DNA of 64,000 nucleotides from Lysobacter sp. BMK333-48F3 (GCF_019733395.1 NZ_JAIHOO010000001.1:3720501-3784500); one strand, 5' to 3'; shown: positions 17,933 through 27,635, counted from the stretch's first letter. The notes: generated by a model from the sequence alone, not told the origin. Numbers and translations: made by a program.

Positions 17933-18655
17933 CGGCGTTTCGGGCGGATTGCAGGCATCGGGGCGGCCACGGCCGCCCCGATGCGTTTGCGCGAAGGATT
18001 TGCCGCACCCCGGCAACGCCGCGTAGCTGCCCCTACAAAAACGCACGGCCGCCGCGCGCCAACCCCTTGTAGGAGCGGCGTGAGCCGCGACAGCCGAAGC
18101 TTCGGTCGACGCGAACTCTCCGAAGCCCACGCCGACAGGCGGTTTTCTGCCGCTCGCAGCCGACTGTCCAGGCTGCGGACGCCACGCTCGCGTACACCGC
18201 TGCGGCGGTCGCGGCTCACGCCGCTCCTACAGGGGTTGGTACGCGGCGGCCGTGCGCTTTTGTAGGAGCGGCGCAAGCCGCGACCGCCGCAGCGGTGTAC
18301 GCGAGCGTGGCGTCCGCAGCCTGGACAGTCGGCTGCGAGTGGCAGAAAACCGCCCGTCGGCGCGGGCTTCGAAGAGTTCGCGTCGACCGAAGCTTCGGCT
18401 GTCGCGGCTCGCGCCGCTCCTGCAAAAGCGCACGGCCGCCTGCTTACCAACCCCTGTAGGAGCGGCGTAAGCCGCGACAACCGAAGCGCCGATCGACGCG
18501 GAGTTCCCGAAGCCCGGGCCAACGGGCGGTTTTCTGCCAATCGCAGCCGACTGTCGGCTGCGATTGGCAGAAAACCGCCCGTTGGCCCGGGCTTCGGGAA
18601 CTCCGCGTCGATCGGCGCTTCGGTTGTCGCGGCTTACGCCGCTCCTACATAAGCA

Positions 18656-18680
18656 GGCGGCCGGCGTGGCGCCGGCCGCC
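18656..18680 (-). terminator. hairpin after the Mrr-like gene
   Basis: 11-bp stem GGCGGCCGGCG / CGCCGGCCGCC with a 3-base loop, 10 bp after the stop of the minus-strand gene. Lacks a T-tract, so function is inferred from position. Confidence 0.55.
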
Positions 18681-18690
18681 TGGTCTCAGC

Positions 18691-19788
18691 TCAATACGCC
18701 CGGCACTGGAAGAACCGCACCCGCGAGGCGCTGCCCGGCGGCGGTTGCAGTTGCACGCGCGAGGCGCGCAGTTCGGGATAGGCCACCAGCACGGTGCAGA
18801 TCCGGTCGATGTCCTGCTGGGTGGCGTCGGTGAGGCGATAGATCAGCAGGTTCGACGGCGTCGACCACAGCGCGCGCTCGACCCCGTCGAGGGTGCCGAT
18901 GCTGCGGATCACCTGGGCCCGGTCGGCCGAGGGGTTGCCGCTGGACTTGCTCGGTGTCTCCGCCTGCGCGGCGGGTCGCGGTGCCGCGGCGGCCGGTGCC
19001 GGCGCGGCGGCGTTCGCGGCCGGTGCGTTCGCGGCCGGTGCGGGCGCGGAAGGCTGGGCCGAGGCGGGCGTCGGCGCCGGTTGCGGTGCCGGTTCCGCCG
19101 AGGCCGGCTCGGCCGACGGTTCGGCGGCCGGCGTCGCCGCGCTCTCGGCCGGCGCGCTCTCGACCGCTGCGCTCGGCGCCGGTTCTTCGGCCGGAATCAG
19201 GTGCGGAGCGAGGAAACCGGCGATCAGGGCCAGCGCGATCGCGCCGCCCCAGGCGATGGCGATGGTGCGGATGCTGCGCTTCTGCGCCGCGGCGATGACG
19301 TCGTGCCGGGTGGAGGCCGGCAGCACCGGCTCGACCAGCTCCCACAGGGTCGCGCCGCTATACAGGTCCAGTCCGCCGGCGACGCGCTCGGAATTGGCGT
19401 CGAAACGGCCGGTGGTGACCAGCATGCCGCCGGCTGCGCCGTTGAAGCGCACCGCGTCGGCCAGCTCGGCCACGGTCGCCGCCGAGACCCGATAGTCGGC
19501 ATCGCCGAGCTTGCACGCCAGCAGCCAGGGCTTGCCCGCACGCAGCAGGCGCAGTTCGGCCTGGGTGCCGCGGGCCAGGGATTCTTCGACCGATTCGGCT
19601 TCGAAACCGCGCTCGCGCAGCGCATCGACGATCAGGCGCGCGAATTCGCGCCAGCGCATCTTGGCCAGCACGGCGACGCCGGTCGCGACTTCAGTGCGTT
19701 GCCGGCGGTGGGTCCAAAGATAGGCGGTGGACGCCAGGCCGATCGTCAAGGCGACGGCGGCGGCGGCCCACAGGGAAAAACTCGACAT
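18691..19788 (-). CDS. membrane-anchored Mrr-like (restriction endonuclease fold) protein
   Basis: 365 residues: N-terminal membrane helix (LWAAAAVALTIGLASTAYLW), a cytoplasmic domain resembling the Mrr/restriction-endonuclease-like fold (about residues 42-155), a second helix (IAWGGAIALALIAGF), a long Ala/Pro/Glu linker, and a C-terminal domain of about 80 residues. The nuclease core would need D..(E/Q)xK; here AELRLLRAGKPWLLACK supplies an E and the xxK, but the expected first Asp is replaced by Ala-Glu, so catalysis is doubtful. Similar proteins in Xanthomonadaceae are labelled restriction endonuclease, but the membrane anchoring argues against an ordinary restriction enzyme. Confidence 0.6.
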   Translation of the reverse strand: MSSFSLWAAAAVALTIGLASTAYLWTHRRQRTEVATGVAVLAKMRWREFARLIVDALRERGFEAESVEESLARGTQAELRLLRAGKPWLLACKLGDADYRVSAATVAELADAVRFNGAAGGMLVTTGRFDANSERVAGGLDLYSGATLWELVEPVLPASTRHDVIAAAQKRSIRTIAIAWGGAIALALIAGFLAPHLIPAEEPAPSAAVESAPAESAATPAAEPSAEPASAEPAPQPAPTPASAQPSAPAPAANAPAANAAAPAPAAAAPRPAAQAETPSKSSGNPSADRAQVIRSIGTLDGVERALWSTPSNLLIYRLTDATQQDIDRICTVLVAYPELRASRVQLQPPPGSASRVRFFQCRAY

Positions 19789-19958
19789 GCAGCGATGGGC
19801 CCATAAAAGTCGCTGAGGATAACGGGTTTGCCATGCGGCACAGTTCGCAAAATTGCGACGCAGTTCGCGAAATCGTTGCGTCTGCCGTACCCCGTCATCC
19901 GCACAACGCGCGCAGGCGCTGTCAGTGAAGCCGCAGCGGGCCGGTGCCGGGCATAAGA

Positions 19959-20020
19959 AAGCCCGCCAGTCCGAAGCCGTAAGGGGAGGGGAGCATACGG
20001 AAGCGCGGACTGGCGGGCTT
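19959..20020 (-). terminator. long-loop hairpin downstream of the phasin gene
   Basis: 15-bp perfect arms (AAGCCCGCCAGTCCG, 19959-19973; complement 20006-20020) with a 32-base loop, 44 bp after the phasin stop. On the minus strand it is followed by TCTTATG, a poor T-tract. Confidence 0.6.
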
Positions 20021-20064
20021 AAGCGACGCCTCGCGCGCGGCGCGAGGCGGTGAAACAGGAAGGA

Positions 20065-20646
20065 TTACGGCGCGACCGGCGGCTTGGGCTTGGCGATCGA
20101 CTTGCGCGGCTTCTTGGCCGCGGCGGTCTTGCCCGGCTTGGCCTCGGCGGCGGCCTTCTTGGCCGGCGCCTTGCGCGCGGCCGGGGCGCCGCCCTGACGG
20201 CGCAGCTCGCGGGTCAGGTTCTCGACCCGTTCGCTGAGCTCGTTGAGGTCGTCGCGGCCCGGCACGCCGAGCTTGACCAGGGCGCGCTGGACGCGTTCCT
20301 CGAACACCTTTTCCAGGCGGTCCCAGGTGTCGGACGCGCGTTCGCGCGCCTGGCCGACCTTGGACTCGACCGCGTCGCGCAACGCGCCGGCCTGGCCGCC
20401 GGTGAACTTGCGCGCGGTCTGCTCCAGGTTCAGGCCTTCCTTGACCAGGCCTTCGAACAGCTTGGTGCCTTCGGCCTGGGCGCGACCGAACGCGCCGACG
20501 CCGGCCAGCCAGATCTGCTGCGCCGACTCGCTGAGGGTCTTGGACAGGCGCTCGGCCTGCTCCTGTGCGCCCGGCTTATCCGCGCCGCGCTTGGCGCCGC
20601 CCTTGCCGGTGGTTTTCTTCGCGGTCTTCTTGAACTTGGCGGCCAT
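20065..20646 (-). CDS. polyhydroxyalkanoate granule-associated protein (phasin, PhaF/PhaI type)
   Basis: 193 residues. The middle (about 35-130) is the helical phasin domain with the family block QQIWLAGVGAFGRAQAEGTKLFEGLVKEG split over residues 42-70; both ends are Lys/Ala-rich, and the C-terminal AAKK/KPAK tail resembles histone H1-like DNA-binding tails of PhaF. Such proteins coat PHA granules and can tether them to the nucleoid. A short coiled coil (DLNELSERVENLTRELRR) precedes the tail. AGGA is placed before the ATG. No PHA synthase is in the window, but a PHA-system protein lies at 23.1 kb. Confidence 0.88.
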   Translation of the reverse strand: MAAKFKKTAKKTTGKGGAKRGADKPGAQEQAERLSKTLSESAQQIWLAGVGAFGRAQAEGTKLFEGLVKEGLNLEQTARKFTGGQAGALRDAVESKVGQARERASDTWDRLEKVFEERVQRALVKLGVPGRDDLNELSERVENLTRELRRQGGAPAARKAPAKKAAAEAKPGKTAAAKKPRKSIAKPKPPVAP

Positions 20647-20840
20647 GGACGTCCTGTAATGAGGGTGAGCGCTGTAGGTCACGATGGAGCGGCTGTCTAG
20701 AGTATTCACACCAGCCAGAAACGAGCGCGCAGGAACGAGAAACGGGTATCGGTCCGCAGCCGCGGAGCCCGTCGTTCGGTGGCGCCCGAAGCGCGGCATC
20801 GCTGCCGCTCGCTCGCCGTTTGCGCGCTCGTTGCCGTCGT

Positions 20841-22142
20841 TCAGACGGCTTGCTTGCGCGGCGTCCGGCGTCGCGGCCGGCGCGGTTGCCCCGCCACCAT
20901 CCGCTCGGCGTCGTCCAGCGCGCGGCGCAGGCGCGCGGTGGTTTCGCTGTCGCGCTTGGGCGGGGCGATGCCGTCGAGGATCGAGCGTTCGCGGTCGGCC
21001 AGCACGTCCTCGCGCAGGCGCAGGCCGTGCGCGGCCAGCAGCGGGGCGAGGGTGTCGGCGCGCAGGCGCAGGTCGGCCAGGGTGTTGCGGTAGGCGATCT
21101 CGCAGATCCGCTGCCGGGCCGAGAAGCTGAAGGCGTTGGTGAAGAACAGTTCGCGGTCTTCGGCGTTGGGCTCGAAGATCAACTGGTCGATGTCGGGGTA
21201 TTGCTGGGCGTAGCGGGCCAGGCCGACCTGCATGCGCGACTGCAGCAGGGTGCGGAAGGTCTGCGACAGCACCGCCGGCAGGCCGCCCGCGGCCAGGCTG
21301 CGGTCTTCGCTGACCACCGGCGCGCCCTGGGCGTGGTTGAACGGCACCAGCGGGTTGATCCCGATCAGCAGGTCGATGCCCTGTTCCAGCACCAGCGAGG
21401 CGTGCATGGTCCGGCGCAGGGCGCCGTCGACGAAGTGGCGGCCGCCGATCTCCACCGGCGGGTACAGGCCGGGCAGGGCGGCGCTGGCCTGCACCGCCTG
21501 CGAGATCGGCACCTGGTCCCAGCCTTCGCCGCCGAAGCGCACCGCGTCGCCGCTGTCGATGTCGACCGCGACCACGTACAGCTTGGCGTCCAGTTCGCGG
21601 AAATCGTTGCTGCGGCCGCGGCGGGTGAACACCTCGCGCAGGAAGCGCTCGACCTGGGCGTTGTCGAACAGGCCGTTGGGGATCAGCCCGCCGAAGCGGG
21701 TGATCAGGTCCGACCAGCGCGCTTCCAGCGGCGAGAACAGCAGCTCGCGCCACCATTCCGCGGCCAGGCGCGGGAAGCTGGCGGCGCGCTTGACGTATTC
21801 CAGGAACGCCGGGCGCATGAAGGTCTCGGGGCGGAACTCGACGTCGGCGCTGTCGCCGGTGACGAAGATCCGGCACATCTCGGCCGTGTCCATGCGGTTG
21901 GCCAGGCCGGCGGCGAGGAAGGCGCCGCTGCTGACCCCGACGTAGCAATCCAGCCGGGTCAGGTCGAGGCCTTCGATCGCCTCGTCCAGGGCGCGCAGCG
22001 CGCCCAGTTCGTACATGCCGCCGATGGGCCCGCCGCCGGCGATCGCCAGGCCGATTTTCGCGGTTTTCGGCGGGTGCTCGGCGGCGCCGTTCGTCTTGGC
22101 TTTGCGGCTCGCCCGGTGGCGGGCGGAGTGGAGTGAAAGCAT
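20841..22142 (-). CDS. patatin-like phospholipase
   Basis: 433 residues. Patatin hydrolase with a Ser-Asp dyad: oxyanion loop AGGGPIGG (35-42), nucleophile elbow YVGVSSGAF (Ser71 in GVSSG), and catalytic Asp239 in HFVDGALRR. The C-terminal 150 residues are helical and end in a basic tail (RRPRRRTPRKQAV). ATG 22142 starts just before a Lys-rich stretch that precedes the first beta strand (KIGLAIAGGG). It lies upstream of the phasin gene on the same strand with a 194-bp gap. Lipid ester hydrolysis is likely; a role with PHA granules is only suggested by the neighbours. Confidence 0.88.
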   Translation of the reverse strand: MLSLHSARHRASRKAKTNGAAEHPPKTAKIGLAIAGGGPIGGMYELGALRALDEAIEGLDLTRLDCYVGVSSGAFLAAGLANRMDTAEMCRIFVTGDSADVEFRPETFMRPAFLEYVKRAASFPRLAAEWWRELLFSPLEARWSDLITRFGGLIPNGLFDNAQVERFLREVFTRRGRSNDFRELDAKLYVVAVDIDSGDAVRFGGEGWDQVPISQAVQASAALPGLYPPVEIGGRHFVDGALRRTMHASLVLEQGIDLLIGINPLVPFNHAQGAPVVSEDRSLAAGGLPAVLSQTFRTLLQSRMQVGLARYAQQYPDIDQLIFEPNAEDRELFFTNAFSFSARQRICEIAYRNTLADLRLRADTLAPLLAAHGLRLREDVLADRERSILDGIAPPKRDSETTARLRRALDDAERMVAGQPRRPRRRTPRKQAV

Positions 22143-22281
22143 GTGATCGGCAGCACGGCTTTGGCGGAATTCGGTCGAGTGTAGCCCAGGACGGCGGGCG
22201 CGCCAGGGGCCCCGGACGATGGTCGTAGGCGGGCGCGGCCGGCTTGCGGGACGGGCCCGCGGCCGCGATGATCCGGCGCAG

Positions 22282-23004
22282 ATGGCCAGGACGACCGACA
22301 CGAGCCGACGCATCGGCGGGCTGCTGGCCCGCCATCAGGCCCTGCACGATCCCGAGCGCGAGCCGCGCAACCGGCTGCGCTGGCTGGTCGAATTGCGGCG
22401 CTGGCAGGCGCGGCGGCTGGAAGCCAGCTTCGATCGTTTCCTGCGCGACCCGCGCCGGCGCCCGGCGGCGCAGTTCTTCCTCAGCGACGTCTACAACGAC
22501 CACGATTTCAGCCGCCGCGACGCCGACATCGCCCGGGTCTTGCCGATGATGCAGAAGCTGTTGCCCGGCCCGTTGCTGGGCACGGTGGCCGATGCGATCG
22601 AACTGGGCGTGCTGACCCAGGCTTTCGACCTGCGCATGGCCCAAGGCCTGCATCGGCTGGCGCCGCGCCGCCAGCGCCTGGACCGGGCCTTGTACGCGCA
22701 GGCCTACCGGGACTGCGGCCTGCCGCGCCTGCGCGCGCACCAGATCGACCTGATCGGCGCGGTCGGCCTGGGCCTGGGGCGGGCAGTGCGCATGCCGGGC
22801 ATCCGCACCCTGTTGAAACTCTCGCGCGGCCCGGCGCGCGCGGCCGGGCTGTCGGAACTGCAGGGCTTTCTCGAGCGCGGCTTCGCCGCCTTCGGCGAAC
22901 TCGGCGACGTGCGCGAGTTCATCGCCGAGATCGAACAGGACGAGCGCAGCGTATCCGAGCGCCTGTTCGCCGGTCACCCGGCGCCGTGTCCTGAACCGGA
23001 TTGA
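22282..23004 (+). CDS. conserved helical protein, FFLEELY-motif type
   Basis: 240 residues, Arg/Leu-rich and predicted mostly helical, with no signal peptide. The block AAQFFLSDVYNDHDFSRRDADIARVLPMM resembles the region that gives the FFLEELY-motif proteins of Xanthomonadaceae their name, with FFLSDVY in that place. No catalytic motif is seen and the function is unknown. ATG 22282 is used; an upstream in-frame start (22219) gives only low-complexity Arg/Gly. It is divergent from the patatin gene. Confidence 0.65.
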   Translation: MARTTDTSRRIGGLLARHQALHDPEREPRNRLRWLVELRRWQARRLEASFDRFLRDPRRRPAAQFFLSDVYNDHDFSRRDADIARVLPMMQKLLPGPLLGTVADAIELGVLTQAFDLRMAQGLHRLAPRRQRLDRALYAQAYRDCGLPRLRAHQIDLIGAVGLGLGRAVRMPGIRTLLKLSRGPARAAGLSELQGFLERGFAAFGELGDVREFIAEIEQDERSVSERLFAGHPAPCPEPD

Positions 23005-23086
23005 GCCGTCGCCGGGCAGGGCTACGCCGCTTCGGGCCGGGACCGGACCGCTTTAGCGAATCCCCAATCCCGAATCCCCGCCGTAC

Positions 23087-23362
23087 TTACTTGAACCGTT
23101 CCTCGAGCACGCGCCGGATCTCCGACTCGATCGGGCCCTTGAGCGCGCCGAGCAGGAAGCCGAGCTGGGCGGTCACCCGCAGTTGGTTCGGCTGCAGGTC
23201 GATCTTGCCGTCGACGCCGCTGCGGGCGAAGTTGAGCGTGTCGCCGACCCAGTCGTACTCGACGTCGAAACGTTCGGCGAGCTTCTTCGCGACTTCCTCG
23301 ACGGCCTTGCGGGCCTTGGCCGGAGCCAGCGAATGCGGATGGCGGATATCGATACTGGACAT
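23087..23362 (-). CDS. polyhydroxyalkanoic acid system family protein
   Basis: 91 residues, small and soluble. The sequence pattern SSIDIRHPHSLAPAKARKAV, then VEYDWVGDTLNFARSGVDG and LGFLLGALKGPIESEIRRVL matches the PHA_gran_rgn family, small proteins encoded near PHA genes in gammaproteobacteria. Molecular role unknown. With the phasin at 20.1 kb it indicates PHA metabolism in this organism. An AATCCCC repeat patch lies just beyond its stop codon. Confidence 0.8.
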   Translation of the reverse strand: MSSIDIRHPHSLAPAKARKAVEEVAKKLAERFDVEYDWVGDTLNFARSGVDGKIDLQPNQLRVTAQLGFLLGALKGPIESEIRRVLEERFK

Positions 23363-23470
23363 GATCTGGGTTCTCCCTGGAACCGCCTATTGTGCGGGCA
23401 GGGACGGGCGCATCCAAGCGCGGCCGCGCGGCGGGGTGTGCGCGGTCCGACAACCTGTTAGATTCCTGCG

Positions 23471-24274
23471 GTGAGCGCTCTCAAACTCCGATACCCGAAT
23501 CGAGAACAGGCCGACCTGCCGCTGCGCGCCGGCGTGCACGCGATCGGCCGCGACGCCGGCGGCCGCGCGGTGCTGGTCGAGGATGCGGGCGCGGCGATCG
23601 CCCAGCTCAGCGTCGACCGCCGCGGCATCTGGCTGCAGGTGCGCGAAGGCCTGCGCGGCCTGCACGTCAACGGCCGGCCGGTGAAGCGCATGGCCATGCT
23701 GCGCGCCGGCGATGCGATCTTCCTCGACGGGGTCGAGCTGCTGCTGGTCGACGACAAGCCGGACCCGGCGCCGCCGTTCGGGGTCGAGATCCCGGCCGAT
23801 TCGCGCATGGTCGTGCGCGGCGTCGGCGGCATCCATCACGGGCGTTGCTACACCCTTGACCAGCCGCGGGTGATCGGTCGCGCCGGCGACTGCGATATCC
23901 GCATCAACGAACCCGCCTTCGCCGACCGCCACGCGCGCCTGGAGGCGCACGCCGACGGCGTGGTCCTGCGCGACGTCGGCTCGGTCGACGGCAGCGTGGT
24001 CAACGGCAACCCGGTGCGCCACGCCCTACTCAAGCCCGGCGACCAGCTGCTGCTCGACGGCCAGCACCGCTTCGTGATCGAAGCGCCGACCCGCCAGCTC
24101 AGCGCCGCCGAAGCCCTGCAGGCGCAACTGGCGCAGGAGGCGGCGAGCAACGACGAGCGTCCCGCGCCGCCCTCGGCCCTGCCGTCCTCGGTGCGGCGCA
24201 TGCCCTGGCTGCTGCTCGCCGCGGTGGCGATGGCCGGCCTGCTCGGCCTGCTGCTGCTGTACGGCGCGCGCTGA
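23471..24274 (+). CDS. FHA-domain membrane protein
   Basis: 267 residues, GTG start. Two forkhead-associated-like domains: a degenerate one (about 5-95, GVHAIGRDAGGRAVLV ... GLHVNGRPVKRMAMLRAGDAIFLDG) and a canonical one (about 118-200, RVIGRAGDCDIRINEPAFADRHARL ... GSVVNGNPV) with the GR, SxxH-equivalent (DRHA) and NG motifs for phosphothreonine binding. One C-terminal membrane helix (PWLLLAAVAMAGLLGLLLLY) anchors it, so the FHA part faces the cytoplasm. Probable phospho-signalling adaptor; its kinase is not in the window. Confidence 0.85.
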   Translation: MSALKLRYPNREQADLPLRAGVHAIGRDAGGRAVLVEDAGAAIAQLSVDRRGIWLQVREGLRGLHVNGRPVKRMAMLRAGDAIFLDGVELLLVDDKPDPAPPFGVEIPADSRMVVRGVGGIHHGRCYTLDQPRVIGRAGDCDIRINEPAFADRHARLEAHADGVVLRDVGSVDGSVVNGNPVRHALLKPGDQLLLDGQHRFVIEAPTRQLSAAEALQAQLAQEAASNDERPAPPSALPSSVRRMPWLLLAAVAMAGLLGLLLLYGAR

Positions 24275-24379
24275 GTTAAGCGAAGAAGCGTACGCGAGCG
24301 TTCGGCCCGAATACCGGGCGGCACGAGGTTCTCGACCTCCGCCACACCGCGACGGCGCGAGCGACGAAACCGCCCCCCT

Positions 24380-24704
24380 GTAGGAGCGGCGTAAGCCGCG
24401 ACAACCGAAGCGGTGTACGCGAGCGTCCGTCCCGAAGACCGGACGACTCAGAGTGTCGACCTCATAAAGTCTTCCCGAAGCATCAGGCTTCGGATGCAGC
24501 GCGTCGATCGTCGCCTCGGCTGTCGCGGCTCACGCCGCTCCTACAGGGGGCGGTTTCGCCGCCGCACATCGGCGATGCGCCGGATAAAGTCTTCCCGAAG
24601 CGTCGAGCTTCGGATGCCGCGCGTCGATCGTCGCCTCGGCTGTCACGGCTCACGCCGCTCCTGCAGGGGGGCGGTTTCGTCGCCGCGCGTCGGCGATGCG
24701 CCGG
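24380..24704. repeat. REP elements and a 120-bp tandem duplication reaching into msrQ
   Basis: REP units at 24380-24402 (+), 24522-24544 (-) and 24642-24664 (-). From 24464 to 24583 a 120-bp segment (ATAAAGTCTTCCCGAAG ... GGCGATGCGCCGG) is repeated at 24584-24704 with a few substitutions. The right copy contains the msrQ 3' end, so the left copy carries a noncoding duplicate of the last msrQ codons. No gene is supported between 24275 and 24649. Confidence 0.88.
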
Positions 24705-25372
24705 TACAGCCGCCAGCCCAGCAGCACGGCCAGGATCGTCGCGTACAGCAACGGTTCGCGGATGTCGGATTTCACCAGCCACCAGAAATGCAGCACCGCC
24801 AGCACCGCGATGGCATACACCAGCCTGTGCAACTGGCCCCAGCGCCGGCCGAGCCGGCGCATCATGCCCTGGGTCGAGGTCAGCGCCAGCGGCACCAGCA
24901 GCAGCCAGGCGGCGAAGCCGACGGTGATGTAGGGGCGCTTGGCGATTTCTTCGAAGATCTGCGCCCAGTACTGCTTCAGATCCAGAATCAGATACGCCGC
25001 CAGGTGCAGGCTGGCGTAGAAGAACGCGTACAGCCCGAGCAGGCGGCGGAAGCGCAGCAGCACCGGTTGGCCGCTGAGCTGGCGCAACGGCGTCACCGCC
25101 AGCGCGATCAGCAACAGGCGCAGCGCCCACAGGCCCAGGCGGTGCTCGATTTCGGCCACCGGGTCGGCGCCCAGGCCGCCGCGGCCGGCCAGTTCCTCGC
25201 GGATCTGCCAGGCCAGGATCGCGGCCGGGGTCAGCGCCAGCGCGTGCACCAGGGCCTTGGCCGCGATCACGCCAGGCGCCGTCCGGCGTTGGGCCGGCCG
25301 TCCGGGCCGGCGTTCCGGAGCGGGGGGCGCTGCTGCCGCCGCCGGCGCGGCCGGCAAGGATTCGTCCGCCAT
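24650..25372 (-). CDS. msrQ: MsrQ, heme-containing membrane subunit of the MsrPQ methionine sulfoxide reductase
   Basis: 240 residues, six membrane helices of the ferric-reductase-like type. It passes electrons from the respiratory chain or flavin to periplasmic MsrP. Family blocks: HRLGLWALRLLLIALAVTPL, FRRLLGLYAFFYASLHLAAY (heme His), ITVGFAAWLLLVPLALTST and WGQLHRLVYAIAVLAVLHFWW (heme His). The N-terminal 30 residues are Ala/Pro-rich. ATG is 1 bp after the msrP stop. The final residues AGAA and the TGA stop are encoded by a REP element. Confidence 0.92.
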   Translation of the reverse strand: MADESLPAAPAAAAAPPAPERRPGRPAQRRTAPGVIAAKALVHALALTPAAILAWQIREELAGRGGLGADPVAEIEHRLGLWALRLLLIALAVTPLRQLSGQPVLLRFRRLLGLYAFFYASLHLAAYLILDLKQYWAQIFEEIAKRPYITVGFAAWLLLVPLALTSTQGMMRRLGRRWGQLHRLVYAIAVLAVLHFWWLVKSDIREPLLYATILAVLLGWRLYRRIADARRRNRPPAGAA

Positions 25373-25373
25373 C

Positions 25374-26348
<975 letters not shown>

Positions 26349-26506
26349 GGGGGACTCCAGGGCGGTCGGCGGGGCCGGAACGGCGAGCGGACCCGTTACC
26401 AGCATAGAGGCGCCCGAGGGGGCAAAAGTTGCGCGCGAAACGGAGGCGCACAGGGTGTTGCACTGCGGCATACTTGGGGGCCAACCCCCAGCCCACGGAG
26501 CCTCCG

Positions 26507-27592
26507 ATGTCCCGCGCGTTCAACTTTAGTGCCGGTCCCGCGACCCTGCCCGAATCGGTCTTGCTGCAGGCGCAGTCGGAGATGCTGGAGTGGAACAACG
26601 CCGGGGCTTCGATCGTCGAGCTCAGCCACCGCGGCCCCGAATTCATCCAGGTCGCCGCCGAGGCCGAGCGCGACCTGCGCACGCTGATGTCGATCCCGGA
26701 CGATTACGCGGTGCTGTTCCTGCAGGGCGGCGCGACCGCGCAGCAGGCGCTGATCGCGCTCAACTTCGCCAACCCCGGCCAGGCGGTGGACTACGTGGTC
26801 ACCGGCCACTGGGGCAAGACCGCGCTCAAGCAGGTCAAGCCCTACGTCAGCGCCAACGTCGCCGCCAACGGCGAGGCCGGCGGCTTCCGCGACATCCCGG
26901 CGCGCGACAGCTGGAACCTGTCGGCCGACGCCGCCTACGTGCATTACACCGCCAACGAGACCATCCACGGCGTCGAGTTCCGCGACGTGCCGGACGTCGG
27001 CGACGTGCCGCTGATCGCCGACTTCAGCTCGTCGATCGCCGCCGAGCCGGTCGACGTGTCCAAGTTCGGGGTGATCTACGCCGGCGCGCAGAAGAATCTC
27101 GGCCCGGTCGGCGTCGCCGTGGTGATCGTCAAGCGCGAGCTGCTGGAACGCGCCGGCCAGCCGCGCGCCGACATCTTCGATTACCGCTCGCACCTGAAGG
27201 GCGAGTCGATGCTCAACACCCCGCCGACCTGGAACTGGTACCTGGCCGGCCTGGTGTTCAAGTGGATGCTGGCCGAAGGCGGCGTGGCCGAGTTCGCCAA
27301 GCGCAACGCGCGCAAGGCCGAGCTGCTGTACCGGACCATCGACAACTCCGGCGGCTTCTATCGCAACGAAGTCTCCGCCGCCGTGCGCTCGCGCATGAAC
27401 GTGCCGTTCTTCCTCAAGGACGAGGCGCTCGACAAGCCGTTCCTGAAGGAAGCCGAAGCGGCCGGCCTGATCTCGCTCAAGGGCCACCGCGCCCTCGGCG
27501 GCATGCGCGCCTCGATCTATAACGCGATGCCGGAAGCGGGCGTGCAGGCGCTGGCCTCGTTTATGCAGGACTTCCAGCAGCGGCACGGCTGA
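26507..27592 (+). CDS. serC: phosphoserine aminotransferase
   Basis: 361 residues. PLP enzyme converting 3-phosphohydroxypyruvate to phosphoserine (serine and, via a related reaction, pyridoxine synthesis). N-terminal [15 protein letters not shown], the PLP lysine in [15 protein letters not shown], and the phosphate-binding [15 protein letters not shown] are all present. ATG 26507 gives the family start; in-frame upstream sequence is not conserved. First gene of a serC-pheA-hisC-aroA cluster, as in Xanthomonas and Pseudomonas. Confidence 0.96.
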   Translation: MSRAFNFSAGPATLPESVLLQAQSEMLEWNNAGASIVELSHRGPEFIQVAAEAERDLRTLMSIPDDYAVLFLQGGATAQQALIALNFANPGQAVDYVVTGHWGKTALKQVKPYVSANVAANGEAGGFRDIPARDSWNLSADAAYVHYTANETIHGVEFRDVPDVGDVPLIADFSSSIAAEPVDVSKFGVIYAGAQKNLGPVGVAVVIVKRELLERAGQPRADIFDYRSHLKGESMLNTPPTWNWYLAGLVFKWMLAEGGVAEFAKRNARKAELLYRTIDNSGGFYRNEVSAAVRSRMNVPFFLKDEALDKPFLKEAEAAGLISLKGHRALGGMRASIYNAMPEAGVQALASFMQDFQQRHG

Positions 27593-27594
27593 GA

Positions 27595-27635
27595 GCCGCC
27601 GCGGCCGATGCCTTGTCGGCATCGGCCGCGGCGGC
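27595..27635 (+). terminator. strong hairpin between serC and pheA
   Basis: 18-bp perfect stem (arms 27595-27612 and 27618-27635) with loop TTGTC, two bases after the serC stop. No T-tract follows. It could stabilise the serC mRNA or terminate part of the transcription ahead of pheA. Confidence 0.6.

Larger units (their letters stand above)
17450..18091. repeat. ~640-bp near-perfect palindrome formed by two copies of the reductase 3' end
   Basis: The arm 17450-17777 is the reverse complement of 16651-16979 (reductase 3' end plus flank up to the first REP), with one base missing near the REP. The arm 17775-18091 is a direct copy of 16663-16979 at an offset of 1112 bp. At the centre the 16-bp GGCCTTCGGCGCCAGC and its complement flank an 11-base loop. 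The copies look otherwise identical. Confidence 0.9.
16957..18648. repeat. cluster of twelve GTAG-type REP elements in six inverted pairs
   Basis: Twelve 23-bp palindromic units starting GTAGGAGCGGC and ending GCCGCGAC alternate strictly in orientation: + at 16957, 17150, 17310, 18069, 18262, 18456 and - at 17096, 17256, 17450, 18208, 18401, 18626 (left ends). Each pair encloses about 80-150 bp built from shared parts (CCGCAGCGGTGTACGCAAGC, CAGCCTGGACAGTCGGCTG, ACCGAAGC), and pairs are separated by a conserved 31-bp GCACGGCCGCCGCG block. Such arrangements are known as BIME-like REP clusters. Between 16980 and 18690 there is no intact gene. Confidence 0.92.

Noticed and set aside
16957..18648. 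Possible CRISPR array
   Set aside because: Units alternate in orientation and are palindromic, spacers are long and related to one another, and no cas gene is near. It is a REP cluster.
20841..22142. PHA depolymerase
   Set aside because: The GVSSG and DGA motifs and the glycine loop are those of patatins; no depolymerase lipase-box fold is seen.
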